DNA of 64,000 nt, taken from contig JAUIEK010000006.1 in NCBI GenBank assembly GCA_030428865.1, positions 1-64,000 of the forward strand, in the 5' to 3' direction. Positions within the stretch are counted from its first letter, which is position 1. Every line of letters begins with the position of its first letter. The position numbers and the translations under genes were made by a program. The stretch is from Bacteroidia bacterium. Its GTDB lineage: Bacteria > Bacteroidota > Bacteroidia > Flavobacteriales > Flavobacteriaceae. Below, in pieces: positions 42,696 through 52,158 of this stretch. The notes under the pieces were generated by a model that was not told the DNA's origin, did no database searches, and worked only from the letters and a program-made list of their open reading frames with translations.

Positions 42696-43946
42696 TTATT
42701 GTTGCTCAAGTTTTTTAAGAATTTCAGAATATTCTTTAGCTTTTGCTGAGTCTTCTAAAATCTCATATAAACTTCTCAAAACTTTTACGGTTTCTACTGT
42801 TCTTTTCAAGCTATCTGCTTTTTCTAAATAAGGAAGCCCTTTTTTGTATATTTCTTTTTTCTTCGCTTGTAGCTCATCATACTTATCAAAATCAGTTAGC
42901 CCTTCCATTTGCTTATTAATTGCTTCTTCTTCAGAAACTACTAATCTATACACACTAACATAAGCATCTGCATAATCTGGTTTTAATTCAATAGCTCTCT
43001 TAAAATATTTAATTGCATCTTCTTTTTTTCCTTCTTTATCTTGATTGATGATTCCTAAGTTATAGAATAACATTGGATTGTTAGGGTCTAGCTGAACCGC
43101 TTTTTCCATTAACTGCCCAAACTTTTCCATATCATTTAATTTAATATAGAAATCTGCCTCTGTAAGTAATAAGTTTAGATCATTTGGGTTTGCAGCTCTT
43201 ACTTCTTTAATAACTTTAACTGCTTCTTCATTCTTACCTTGTTTCGACAATATAAACGCTATATTTTTAACAATATCTGCTTTTTTAGATTTTAATACTT
43301 CATCTCTAGGGTCAGTGTATTGCCCTGTTTTAACCATTAAATCTCTTTGTTGTTTAGAGCCTAAGTTTCTTTCTAAACCTGTTTCTTTTTCCTTAGCATA
43401 GTAAACAGTTGCTATTCCTGTATAACCTATATCTTTTAATTTTTTATAGTATTTTAAAGATTTATCTAAATCATCGGCACTAAAAGAGGATAATGCAGCA
43501 TTACTTAAGAATGAAGTATCTATAGGACTCATTAAATATGTTAAGTAAAAGTCTTCCGTAGCTTTTTTGTACTCTTTTTTATTGTATCGATCAAAACCTC
43601 TTTTAGAAACTTCTTGAATCATTTGGCTTTTAATACCCTGATTATAATCATCAGAATATTTTTTCTTTCCTATTTTGTTTTCTAATTCTACTAAAGAAGT
43701 AAAGGCCTCATGAGCCTTCGCAAACTGCTTCTTACCAAAGAAAGCTTGTCCTTTTAAGAAGTAAAACTTTGATTTGGTTTTATCATCCATATTTGACAGT
43801 AACTTCTCTGCAGCATCAACATGAGTTATCGCTTCAGTAAAATCCCCTTTCTTAATTGCTTTTTCTACATTCTTTACTTCAGTCTTTTGAGCCATTGCCG
43901 TAATTGACAACATAGCTAAAGAAATTACTAAAATTTTTGTTTTCAT
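42696..43946 (-). CDS. Exported TPR protein
   Basis: 416 residues. A Sec signal peptide (~1-19, ending AMAQ) is followed by repeated tetratricopeptide units, for example PNNPMLFYNLGIINQDKEG and KPDYADAYVSVY (~287-335). The C-terminus is helical. TPR proteins hold partner proteins together; no enzyme domain is visible. It follows gyrA by 32 nt in the same direction and is probably on the same transcript. Its role in the periplasm is unknown. Confidence 0.85.
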   Translation of the reverse strand: MKTKILVISLAMLSITAMAQKTEVKNVEKAIKKGDFTEAITHVDAAEKLLSNMDDKTKSKFYFLKGQAFFGKKQFAKAHEAFTSLVELENKIGKKKYSDDYNQGIKSQMIQEVSKRGFDRYNKKEYKKATEDFYLTYLMSPIDTSFLSNAALSSFSADDLDKSLKYYKKLKDIGYTGIATVYYAKEKETGLERNLGSKQQRDLMVKTGQYTDPRDEVLKSKKADIVKNIAFILSKQGKNEEAVKVIKEVRAANPNDLNLLLTEADFYIKLNDMEKFGQLMEKAVQLDPNNPMLFYNLGIINQDKEGKKEDAIKYFKRAIELKPDYADAYVSVYRLVVSEEEAINKQMEGLTDFDKYDELQAKKKEIYKKGLPYLEKADSLKRTVETVKVLRSLYEILEDSAKAKEYSEILKKLEQQ

Positions 43947-43978
43947 TCGTATTAGTTTAAAATCAAAATTTAAAATTA

Positions 43979-46474
43979 CTATTCGTTGGTTTCTTTTTCA
44001 ATTTCTGTGCCATCCGCCATATCATCGTCAGATTCTTCCTCATGCATAACTTTAGCAACAGCAGCTATACTATCAGGCTCTTTAATGTTTATTAGCCTTA
44101 CTCCTTGAGTAGCTCTTCCCATTACTCGAATATCTTCTATAGCCATTCTTATAGTGATACCTGACTTGTTAATGATCATTAAATCATTTGAATCATCTAC
44201 ATTTTTAATGGCGACTAAATTACCTGTTTTTTCTGAAATATTCAATGTTTTTACACCTTTACCTCCTCGATTAGTAATTCTATAATCTTCTAATTTTGAG
44301 CGTTTTCCATATCCTTTATCAGAAACAACTAAAATATCACTATCCATATCATCAACAGAAACCATTCCAATTACCTCATCATTATCATCCGCAAGAGTGA
44401 TTCCTCGAACACCAGAAGCTGTTCTTCCCATTGGTCTCGTTTTTGCTTCTTCAAAACGAATTGCTTTCCCTGATTTAACAGCTAACACTACTTGACTATT
44501 TCCATTTGTTAATTTAGCTTCTAGCAATTCATCTCCTTCTTTAATCGTAATAGCATTAATTCCGTTGGCTCTTGGTCTTGAATACTGTTCTAAAGGAGTT
44601 TTCTTTACCTGTCCTTGTTTAGTAGCCATAATCACATAATGATTATTTACGTACTCTTCATCTTTTAAATCTTGAGTAACTAAAAAGGCTTTTACTTTAT
44701 CATCTGGTTCAATGTTGATTAAGTTTTGTATGGCACGTCCTTTCGCATTTTTACTTCCTTCCGGAATTTCATAAACACGCATCCAAAACACTTTTCCTTT
44801 TTGAGTAAAAAACAACATGTATTGATGGTTAGTTCCTATGAAAAGATGCTCCAGAAAATCTTCATTTCTTGTTGTTGCTCCTTTTTGACCTCTTCCACCT
44901 CTATTCTGAACTTTATATTCATCTAAATTGGTTCTTTTTAAATAACCTGCATTTGAGATTGTTACAACTACTTTAGAGTTCGGAATCATATCTTCAACAC
45001 GCATATCACCACCTGCATATTCAATTTTAGAACGACGCTCATCTCCGTATTTGTTTTTTACCTCTAGAAGCTCTTCTTTTATAATATCGTAACGTCTTGG
45101 TTCGTTTGCCAGAATGTCTTTAAGATCTGCAATTGTCTTAATAATTTCTTCATACTCAGCCCGCAACTTATCTTGCTCTAAACCTGTTAACTGACGTAAA
45201 CGCATCTCAACAATAGCTCTTGCTTGAATATCTGTAAGCTCAAAACGTTTAATCAAGGTTTCTCTAGCTTCATCTGCATTACTAGAAGCTCTAATTAACT
45301 TGATAACTTCATCAATATTATCAGAAGCGATAATTAACCCTTCTAAAATATGAGCTCTGGCTTCTGCTTTCTTTAATTCAAATTCTGTTCTTCTTACTAC
45401 TACATCATGTCTATGCTCTACAAAGTAATGAATCAGCTGTTTTAAATTCAACTGTTTTGGTCTTCCATTTACCAGAGCAATATTATTAACGCTAAATGAT
45501 GTTTGTAACGCTGTGTACTTGTATAGTTTATTTAAAACAATGTTAGGAATGGCATCTTTCTTAAGCACATATACAACTCGCATTCCTTTTCTATCCGATT
45601 CATCTCGAATATTAGCAATTCCTTCTAATTTTTTATCATTAACTAACTCGGCAGTTTTTTTAATCATTTCTGCTTTGTTAACTTGGTAAGGAATTTCTGT
45701 CACCACAATACACTCTCTACCTTTCACTTCTTCGATAACAGCTTTTGCTCGCATTACAATACGACCTCTACCTGTGTGAAAAGCATCTCTAACTCCATCA
45801 TAACCGTAAATGGTTCCTCCTGTAGGAAAGTCGGGAGCTTTGATATGCTGCATCAACTCATCAATTTCAATATCTCGATTATTAATGTAAGCAACAGTAC
45901 CATCAATAACTTCAGTTAAATTATGCGGAGCCATATTTGTTGCCATACCAACCGCAATTCCAGAAGCTCCATTAACAAGAAGATTAGGAATACGTGTAGG
46001 AAGCACTGTTGGCTCTTGAAGTGTATCATCAAAGTTTAGCTTATGATCTACTGTTTCTTTTTCAATATCAGACATCATCTCTTCTGATATCTTTTGCATC
46101 CTAACCTCTGTATATCGCATTGCTGCAGGGCTGTCTCCATCTACTGAACCAAAGTTCCCTTGCCCATCAACCATTAAATAACGAACGCTCCAGTCTTGCG
46201 CCATTCGGACCATGGAATCGTATACAGAAGTATCTCCATGAGGGTGATACTTACCTAAAACTTCACCTACAACTCTTGCTGATTTTTTATATGCTCCTGT
46301 TGCTTTAATTCCTAACTCATGCATTCCATAAAGCACTCTTCTATGAACAGGTTTTAGCCCGTCTCTTACGTCAGGTAATGCTCTGGAAACAATTACGGAC
46401 ATTGAGTAATCTATGTATGCAGATTTCATCTGCTCTTCAATGTTAATCGGGATCAACTTTTCTCCGTCTGCCAT
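43979..46474 (-). CDS. gyrA: DNA gyrase subunit A
   Basis: 831 residues. The N-terminal winged-helix/tower domain carries the catalytic Tyr121 in RYTEVRM. The quinolone region [11 protein letters not shown] has Thr82 at the place of E. coli Ser83 and Asp86 at that of Asp87. The C-terminal pinwheel includes the GyrA box [10 protein letters not shown], which supports gyrase rather than ParC. An acidic C-terminal tail (EEESDDDM...) is present. Gyrase introduces negative supercoils with GyrB, which is not in the window. Confidence 0.96.
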   Translation of the reverse strand: MADGEKLIPINIEEQMKSAYIDYSMSVIVSRALPDVRDGLKPVHRRVLYGMHELGIKATGAYKKSARVVGEVLGKYHPHGDTSVYDSMVRMAQDWSVRYLMVDGQGNFGSVDGDSPAAMRYTEVRMQKISEEMMSDIEKETVDHKLNFDDTLQEPTVLPTRIPNLLVNGASGIAVGMATNMAPHNLTEVIDGTVAYINNRDIEIDELMQHIKAPDFPTGGTIYGYDGVRDAFHTGRGRIVMRAKAVIEEVKGRECIVVTEIPYQVNKAEMIKKTAELVNDKKLEGIANIRDESDRKGMRVVYVLKKDAIPNIVLNKLYKYTALQTSFSVNNIALVNGRPKQLNLKQLIHYFVEHRHDVVVRRTEFELKKAEARAHILEGLIIASDNIDEVIKLIRASSNADEARETLIKRFELTDIQARAIVEMRLRQLTGLEQDKLRAEYEEIIKTIADLKDILANEPRRYDIIKEELLEVKNKYGDERRSKIEYAGGDMRVEDMIPNSKVVVTISNAGYLKRTNLDEYKVQNRGGRGQKGATTRNEDFLEHLFIGTNHQYMLFFTQKGKVFWMRVYEIPEGSKNAKGRAIQNLINIEPDDKVKAFLVTQDLKDEEYVNNHYVIMATKQGQVKKTPLEQYSRPRANGINAITIKEGDELLEAKLTNGNSQVVLAVKSGKAIRFEEAKTRPMGRTASGVRGITLADDNDEVIGMVSVDDMDSDILVVSDKGYGKRSKLEDYRITNRGGKGVKTLNISEKTGNLVAIKNVDDSNDLMIINKSGITIRMAIEDIRVMGRATQGVRLINIKEPDSIAAVAKVMHEEESDDDMADGTEIEKETNE

Positions 46475-46516
46475 GTGTAAAATATATCGTTAATATTCTA
46501 TTAAAAATTCTAACTA

Positions 46517-46547
46517 GCAAGTTAGTATTATTCCAACTTTCCACAAA
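46517..46547 (-). promoter_or_regulatory. gyrA promoter
   Basis: Minus strand TTTG (46544-46547), exactly 19 nt, then TAACTTGC (46517-46524). The -33 and spacing are ideal and the -10 has one mismatch to TAnnTTTG. Confidence 0.5.
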
Positions 46548-46673
46548 CATTTTACCCTTTGAATTCCCTAGAGTTATCAACATTTTTTAATAAGTTTTGC
46601 TTCTTTTTTACCCATTTGATTTTCAATTATTTTCAGATCTTTTACATGAGCCAAACTGTCACGTTTCTTACGG

Positions 46674-46689
46674 TGGCATTCTTTTTGTA
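46674..46689 (+). promoter_or_regulatory. sigma-54-like -24/-12 element upstream of clpC
   Basis: TGGCATTCTTTTTGTA keeps the GG-N10-G spacing of sigma-54 promoters, except that the -12 GC is GT. A CTGTCACG repeat-like segment lies 15-20 nt upstream. A competing vegetative -10 (TAAATTTA, 46711-46718, one mismatch) is also present. Both are candidates for the heat-shock type gene clpC; neither is proven. Confidence 0.35.
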
Positions 46690-46738
46690 ATTTTTCTCCA
46701 AAAAAAGGACTAAATTTACAAGTAAGAACAGAGAGACT

Positions 46739-49303
46739 ATGGACGATAATTTTTCACCAAAAGTTAGAGATGTAATCACTTTTAGTAAAGAAGAAGCTTT
46801 ACGATTAGGACATGATTTTATTGGTACCGAACACTTATTGTTGGGACTTATTCGAAAAGGTGAGGGAAAAGCAATTGAAATATTAGAAACATTTGATTTG
46901 GATCTAGATCTTATTCGAAAAAAAATAGAGCAATTAAATCCTGCTACTCCTTCGCTTTCTGTAGAGAAGGAAAAGAAAAATTTGCATCTTACTAGACAAG
47001 CAGAAAAAGCTCTAAAAACTACATTTTTAGAAGCAAAATTATATCAAAGCAATTCAATTGACACTGCTCATTTGTTACTATGTATTTTACGAAATGAGAA
47101 TGATCCGACAACAAAACTGCTTAATCGATTTGATGTTGATTATGAGCAATCAAAAGCATTGTATAAAGAATTACACGTAGACAAAGGAAACGACGATTTT
47201 CCCATCAATCCTATTGCAGAAATTCCTTCTGATGATGAATATGCTGGTGACAAATCAGATCCCTATAACTCTCCTCAAAAAGGAAAAGCTCCTAAAAAAT
47301 CGAAAACTCCAGTACTAGATAATTTTGGTAGAGATTTAACAGCTCTTGCTGAGGCTGGAAAGTTGGATCCTGTTGTAGGACGCCAAAAAGAAATTGAACG
47401 CGTTTCGCAAATATTAAGCAGAAGAAAGAAAAATAATCCAATGCTTATTGGAGAACCAGGAGTAGGAAAATCTGCTATTGCAGAAGGGCTCGCATTGCGA
47501 ATTGTGAACAGAAAAGTATCTCGCATTTTATTTGATAAACGTATCGTTTCTCTTGACTTAGCTAGCTTAGTTGCTGGCACAAAATACAGAGGTCAGTTTG
47601 AAGAGCGCATGAAGGCTTTGATGAATGAACTAGAAAAAAATGATGATATTATCTTATTTATAGACGAGATTCACACTATTGTTGGAGCTGGTGGAGCTAC
47701 AGGTTCTTTAGATGCATCTAACATGTTAAAACCCGCGTTAGCTCGAGGAGAAATTCAATGTATTGGAGCCACTACACTCGATGAATTTAGAACAAATATT
47801 GAAAAAGATGGCGCATTAGAACGTCGTTTTCAAAAAGTAATTGTAGATCCTACTAGCGTAGAAGAAACCATTCAAATTTTACATAACATAAAAGGAAAAT
47901 ACGAAGCACATCACAATGTTGATTATACAGATGAAGCTATTGAAGCCTGTGTAAAACTAACAAGTCGTTATATGACAGATCGGTATCTTCCAGATAAAGC
48001 TATTGATGCTTTAGATGAAGCAGGTTCACGAATTCACATAACAAACATTATAGTTCCTAAACAAATTTTAGAACTCGAGCAACAATTAGAATCTATTCGA
48101 GAAAAGAAAACCAGTGCCGTAAATGGTCAGAAATATGAAGAAGCTGCTAAATTGAGAGATGATGAAAAAAATATAGAAGTGGCTCTTGAATCTGCACAAA
48201 AACAATGGGAAGAAGATTCTAAATTACACCGAGAAATTGTAACTGAAGATAATGTTGCAGAGGTTATTTCTATGATGACAGGAATTCCTGTAAATAGAGT
48301 TGCCGAGGCAGAAAGTAGTCGATTGGCAGATTTACCAAATCTCATTAAAGGAAAAGTTATTGGTCAAGATGAAGCAGTTTCTAAAGTTGTAAAAGCTATC
48401 CAAAGAAATCGTGTTGGATTAAAAGATCCTAACAAACCTATTGGATCTTTTATTTTCTTAGGGCAAACAGGTGTAGGAAAAACTCAATTAGCCAAAGTAT
48501 TAGCTAAAGAATTATTTGATACAGAAGAATCACTCATCCGAATTGATATGAGTGAATACATGGAAAAATTTGCTATTTCTCGATTAATTGGAGCACCTCC
48601 AGGATACGTAGGTTATGAAGAAGGTGGACAGCTAACAGAAAAAGTTCGAAGAAAGCCTTATTCTGTAGTATTGTTAGATGAAATCGAGAAAGCACATCCT
48701 GACGTGTTTAACATGCTGTTGCAAATTTTAGACGACGGATATATAACTGACAGTTTAGGAAGACGTATCGACTTTAGAAACACAATCATAATTATGACAT
48801 CAAACGTTGGCGCACGTCAACTAAAAGATTTTGGTTCTGGCGTTGGGTTTGGTACAGCTTCTAAAAAAGCGCAATCTGAGGAATATGCAAAAGGAATTAT
48901 AGAAGATGCCTTAAAGAAATCTTTTGCGCCTGAATTTTTAAATCGAATTGATGATGTAATTGTATTTAATGCGTTAGAAAGAGAAGATATTCATAAAATT
49001 ATTGATATTGAGCTAGATAAGCTCTTTAAGCGAATAGCAGATATTGGTTATACCTTAAAGCTAACTGAGCAGGCAAAAGATTATATTGTAGAGAAAGGCT
49101 TTGACAAAAAATATGGCGCTAGACCTTTAAAAAGAGCTATTCAAAAATATATAGAAGATGCATTGGCAGAAGAAATTGTAAATGCAAAGCTAACGGAAGG
49201 CGATATCATTTCTATGGATCTAGATAAAGCTAAAAACGAATTAACGATCACAATCAAAAAAGGAGATAAAAAAACATCCTCTAAAGAAGAGCAAAAAGAA
49301 TAA
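46739..49303 (+). CDS. clpC: ATP-dependent Clp protease ATP-binding subunit ClpC
   Basis: 854 residues. Two Clp-N repeats (~5-145), an AAA+ module with Walker A GEPGVGKSA, a UVR-like segment (YEEAAKLRDDEKN), a second AAA+ with GQTGVGKTQ and the Clp-D2 C-terminal domain. It unfolds damaged proteins for ClpP. ClpP is not in the window. The C-terminus ends in a charged tail (KKTSSKEEQKE). The gene is divergent from gyrA with 264 bp between. An open frame continues in register after its stop. Confidence 0.95.
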   Translation: MDDNFSPKVRDVITFSKEEALRLGHDFIGTEHLLLGLIRKGEGKAIEILETFDLDLDLIRKKIEQLNPATPSLSVEKEKKNLHLTRQAEKALKTTFLEAKLYQSNSIDTAHLLLCILRNENDPTTKLLNRFDVDYEQSKALYKELHVDKGNDDFPINPIAEIPSDDEYAGDKSDPYNSPQKGKAPKKSKTPVLDNFGRDLTALAEAGKLDPVVGRQKEIERVSQILSRRKKNNPMLIGEPGVGKSAIAEGLALRIVNRKVSRILFDKRIVSLDLASLVAGTKYRGQFEERMKALMNELEKNDDIILFIDEIHTIVGAGGATGSLDASNMLKPALARGEIQCIGATTLDEFRTNIEKDGALERRFQKVIVDPTSVEETIQILHNIKGKYEAHHNVDYTDEAIEACVKLTSRYMTDRYLPDKAIDALDEAGSRIHITNIIVPKQILELEQQLESIREKKTSAVNGQKYEEAAKLRDDEKNIEVALESAQKQWEEDSKLHREIVTEDNVAEVISMMTGIPVNRVAEAESSRLADLPNLIKGKVIGQDEAVSKVVKAIQRNRVGLKDPNKPIGSFIFLGQTGVGKTQLAKVLAKELFDTEESLIRIDMSEYMEKFAISRLIGAPPGYVGYEEGGQLTEKVRRKPYSVVLLDEIEKAHPDVFNMLLQILDDGYITDSLGRRIDFRNTIIIMTSNVGARQLKDFGSGVGFGTASKKAQSEEYAKGIIEDALKKSFAPEFLNRIDDVIVFNALEREDIHKIIDIELDKLFKRIADIGYTLKLTEQAKDYIVEKGFDKKYGARPLKRAIQKYIEDALAEEIVNAKLTEGDIISMDLDKAKNELTITIKKGDKKTSSKEEQKE

Positions 49304-49327
49304 CTAAGTGAGCAGCATTTGATCGAT

Positions 49328-49528
49328 ATGACTGGCATCTTACCAGTGATTTCTCCAAGAATATTCCTGAAAAAAATAGCGGAACTCATATTGGAATGTA
49401 TTTATCATGTCGAAGATACCAAGGAAAATTACAAACTGATAAAACAGAAGATAGACGAGCGATTTTTGGAGTGGAAAGAAAATCTACAAAACAAGAAAAA
49501 GAAAAAGTTTTGGCAATTCTGGAAATAG
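49328..49528 (+). CDS. Small basic hypothetical protein (uncertain)
   Basis: 66 residues from the in-frame ATG (the track adds TTG at 49319). The N-terminal half is hydrophobic to amphipathic (ILPVISPRIFLKKIAELI), the C-terminal half is charged and ends KKKKKFWQFWK. No family is recognised. It is in the same reading frame as clpC after its TAA, with no stop in between. Codon choice (CTG, CTC, GTG, GGC) looks less AT-biased than the neighbours. It may be a small membrane-active protein, or a chance ORF; 49529-49600 shows nothing else. Confidence 0.35.
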   Translation: MTGILPVISPRIFLKKIAELILECIYHVEDTKENYKLIKQKIDERFLEWKENLQNKKKKKFWQFWK

Positions 49529-49600
49529 AGCTAACCAATTATTTTTAATCACTCTATGTTCTTTAATTCCTTAATGCTCTTATAATAAACTCCAAAAAAA

Positions 49601-50152
49601 GTGAATCCAATTCATATTCAGAGTAAGAGACGAAAACTCATAAATATAAAAAAAGAATTTCCTACTGCAGAAATTATTGATGTTACATCTAAAGGAGTAA
49701 ATCCTTTTGTAAAATTCAGCCCTTTTTATCCGATAGGAAATATCCCTGTGCCCTACTCTTCTGGTATTTACTCTCAATCAGTTGAAGGAATTTGGCAAGG
49801 ATTAAAAGTTTTTCAAAATCATGATGTTGATTCTGCCAAATTTCACATTATTACTATGAAAGGCCTTAAAAGAACCGTGAGAAAATACGGGAATCCATTA
49901 GGTCACAGAAAAGGAATTAACAGTATAGATTTACTAAATTATGTAGATGCTAGAAAGCTTATATTTATCCCTACCTACAAATGGGTGCTAAAAAATAAAT
50001 TACAAAAAGAAGTTGATAACCTTATTAAATTAGCTAAACAAAAAGAGATTGTTTTACTGGACTATGAAGTAAACGGCGATGTTGAAAACACAACAAAACC
50101 TCTATCTCATGCATCTTTGATTAAAGATTTTATGATAAAACTAACTCAATGA
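49601..50152 (+). CDS. DUF6939-like protein, possibly NADAR-related
   Basis: 183 residues, GTG start. The central segment SQSVEGIWQGLKVFQ, then MKGLKRTVRKYGNPLGHRKG (~58-107), is the most distinctive part and resembles proteins called DUF6939. The order S-V-E, Q, K-x-F and a later basic Gly motif also recalls the YbiA/NADAR N-glycosidase fold; this is a remote comparison by eye, not a database result. No signal peptide. Stop and start overlap the next gene by 4 nt (ATGA), so the two form an operon. Function is unknown. Confidence 0.7.
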   Translation: MNPIHIQSKRRKLINIKKEFPTAEIIDVTSKGVNPFVKFSPFYPIGNIPVPYSSGIYSQSVEGIWQGLKVFQNHDVDSAKFHIITMKGLKRTVRKYGNPLGHRKGINSIDLLNYVDARKLIFIPTYKWVLKNKLQKEVDNLIKLAKQKEIVLLDYEVNGDVENTTKPLSHASLIKDFMIKLTQ

Positions 50153-50535
50153 ATAAGCCTGAAGATAATGCCTTTTATAAAAAGGGAATAGATAAGTATC
50201 TAACCAAAGATGGCGATATGGCTCCACCATGGGCCTTTAACAAAAACTCTCATCCTTATAGTATTTATTGGAGAATGGGTATTGGAGAATTTTATGTAAT
50301 GATTTTTTCAGAATGGTTCTCTAAAAATATTAAATCTTATAAAGAACGAATTGAGTTTTTTAAAAAATACCCAGCTCCTCCAAGATGGCTAGGTTGGATG
50401 GCTGATGCAATATGGGATTTGGAAACTATTGATGAAAATTTTGATTATAGTCAATACTTTAATAAATTAAAAAAAGAAGGATTTAAGGGAATTGAAAAAT
50501 ATCAGCAAGACTTAAACGATGAAAAATGGCTTTAG
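50149..50535 (+). CDS. Hypothetical aromatic-rich partner protein
   Basis: 128 residues, rich in Trp, Tyr and Phe (YSIYWRMGIGEFYVMIFSEW, ~42-61; PAPPRWLGWMADAIWDLE, ~82-99). No signal peptide or membrane helix. I do not recognise a family. Its start overlaps the previous gene by 4 nt, so it is translationally coupled and probably works with it. It ends 4 nt from the hutH stop on the opposite strand, with no terminator visible. Confidence 0.7.
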   Translation: MNKPEDNAFYKKGIDKYLTKDGDMAPPWAFNKNSHPYSIYWRMGIGEFYVMIFSEWFSKNIKSYKERIEFFKKYPAPPRWLGWMADAIWDLETIDENFDYSQYFNKLKKEGFKGIEKYQQDLNDEKWL

Positions 50536-50539
50536 TTTT

Positions 50540-52045
50540 TTAGTACAATTCTTCTACATCAATTTCTAGAAAGCTTAGAAAATTAATCGCTTTCATCATA
50601 TCATTATGCAATACTCTATCTTCCTCTACCAAAGAAACTTCTTCTCTAAAAGCGGTTACAAACGATTCTAAAAACGGAGAACTCTTTGCTTTTCCAAAAC
50701 TCAAAGCTTGAGAAGCAGTAAATAATTCAATCGCTAAAATAGTTTGCACATTATCTACTATTTTTTTTGCTTTTGTTGCCGAGTTAGCTCCCATACTTAC
50801 ATGGTCTTCTTGCCCATTGCTTGATTCTATAGAATCTACACTTGCTGGTGTAGCATATTGCTTATTCTGGCTTACAATGCTAGCCGCCGTGTATTGCGGA
50901 ATCATAAAGCCACTATTCAATCCAGGATTAGAAACTAAAAATGGAGGCAAATGTCTATGACCAGAGACTAATTGGTATATCCTACGTTCTGAAATATTCC
51001 CTAATTCCGCCATCGAAATAGCTAAATAATCTAAAGCTAAGGCTAGAGGTTGTCCATGAAAATTTCCTCCAGAAATAATTTCATCCTCTTCTACAAATAC
51101 ATTTGGATTATCAGTAACCGAATTGATTTCTGTTAAAAATGTTTGTGTTACAAAACGAATTGTATCTTTAGTAGCTCCATGGACTTGTGGTATACAACGA
51201 AATGAATATGGATCTTGAACGTGTTGTTTCTTTTGCTTGATTAACTCACTATCCTGTAAAAATTCTGAAATTCTAGCTGCTGTTTTAATTTGTCCATTGT
51301 GTGGTCTTACCAAGTGAATTAGTTCGTTAAAAGGCTCTATTCTGCCATCAAAAGCTTCCAAAGACAAAGTACCAATAAGGTCTGCTAAGTACGACAACTT
51401 ATGAGAGTTTAAAAGATGGTGTATTCCATAAGCACTCATAAATTGTGTTCCATTGAGCAACGCTAGTCCTTCCTTAGATTGTAGCTTAATCTTTTCCCAA
51501 CCAAATTGACTCAACATTTCCTCTCCAGAAGTTTTTTTATCGTTTACATATACCTCTCCCATTCCGATTAGAGGTAATGAAAGATGAGCAAGTGGAGCCA
51601 AATCACCAGAAGCGCCTAATGAGCCTTGTGTATAAATAACTGGAATTATATTGTGGTTGTAAAAATCAATTAACCGAGAAACCGTTTTTAACTGAACTCC
51701 AGAATGTCCTTGACTTAATGATTGAATCTTGAAAAACAGCATCAACTTTACTACTTCTTTAGGAACTTCTTCTCCTGTTCCGCATGCATGACTCATTACT
51801 AAGTTTTCTTGTAATTTTTGTAAATCTTCTCCTTTAATTTTTACATTGTGTAATGCACCAAAACCTGTATTAACACCATAAATTGCTTGAGAATCTTCTT
51901 TGATTTTTCGGTCTAAATACTCGCGACATTTTTCAATTTTAGAGATTGCTTCAGGTGATAAAGTCAGTTTTTTGTCAGCAATAATAATTTCATAAATAGT
52001 AGGTAAATCTAGCGGTGTTGCATCAATAAGATGAGTCTCGTTCAT
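50540..52045 (-). CDS. hutH: Histidine ammonia-lyase
   Basis: 501 residues when begun at ATG 52045; the track start at 52054 is TTG and adds three residues. The autocatalytic MIO cofactor comes from Ala-Ser-Gly in GSLGASGDLAP (~144-154 of the trimmed protein). FNELIHLVRPHNGQ and the active-site region FHGQPLALALDYLA are seen. It deaminates histidine to urocanate in the cytoplasm. No other hut genes lie nearby. Its own promoter is not clear. Confidence 0.95.
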   Translation of the reverse strand: MNETHLIDATPLDLPTIYEIIIADKKLTLSPEAISKIEKCREYLDRKIKEDSQAIYGVNTGFGALHNVKIKGEDLQKLQENLVMSHACGTGEEVPKEVVKLMLFFKIQSLSQGHSGVQLKTVSRLIDFYNHNIIPVIYTQGSLGASGDLAPLAHLSLPLIGMGEVYVNDKKTSGEEMLSQFGWEKIKLQSKEGLALLNGTQFMSAYGIHHLLNSHKLSYLADLIGTLSLEAFDGRIEPFNELIHLVRPHNGQIKTAARISEFLQDSELIKQKKQHVQDPYSFRCIPQVHGATKDTIRFVTQTFLTEINSVTDNPNVFVEEDEIISGGNFHGQPLALALDYLAISMAELGNISERRIYQLVSGHRHLPPFLVSNPGLNSGFMIPQYTAASIVSQNKQYATPASVDSIESSNGQEDHVSMGANSATKAKKIVDNVQTILAIELFTASQALSFGKAKSSPFLESFVTAFREEVSLVEEDRVLHNDMMKAINFLSFLEIDVEELY

Positions 52046-52105
52046 AGAAGTCAATAATTACAGGGAGTAAAAGTCTAAATTCAATCATAATTATGCAACT
52101 AAATC

Positions 52106-52138
52106 TTTGAGTTTTTATAAAGAATCCATGTAACTTTG
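52106..52138 (+). promoter_or_regulatory. Promoter of the DUF4369-type thioredoxin lipoprotein gene
   Basis: TTTG (52106-52109), 21 nt, TAACTTTG (52131-52138): a full -10 match and a -33 match with slightly long spacing. The -10 ends 20 nt before the ATG at 52159. Confidence 0.5.
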
Positions 52139-52158
52139 ATGCGTTTAAAATCAAAAAA

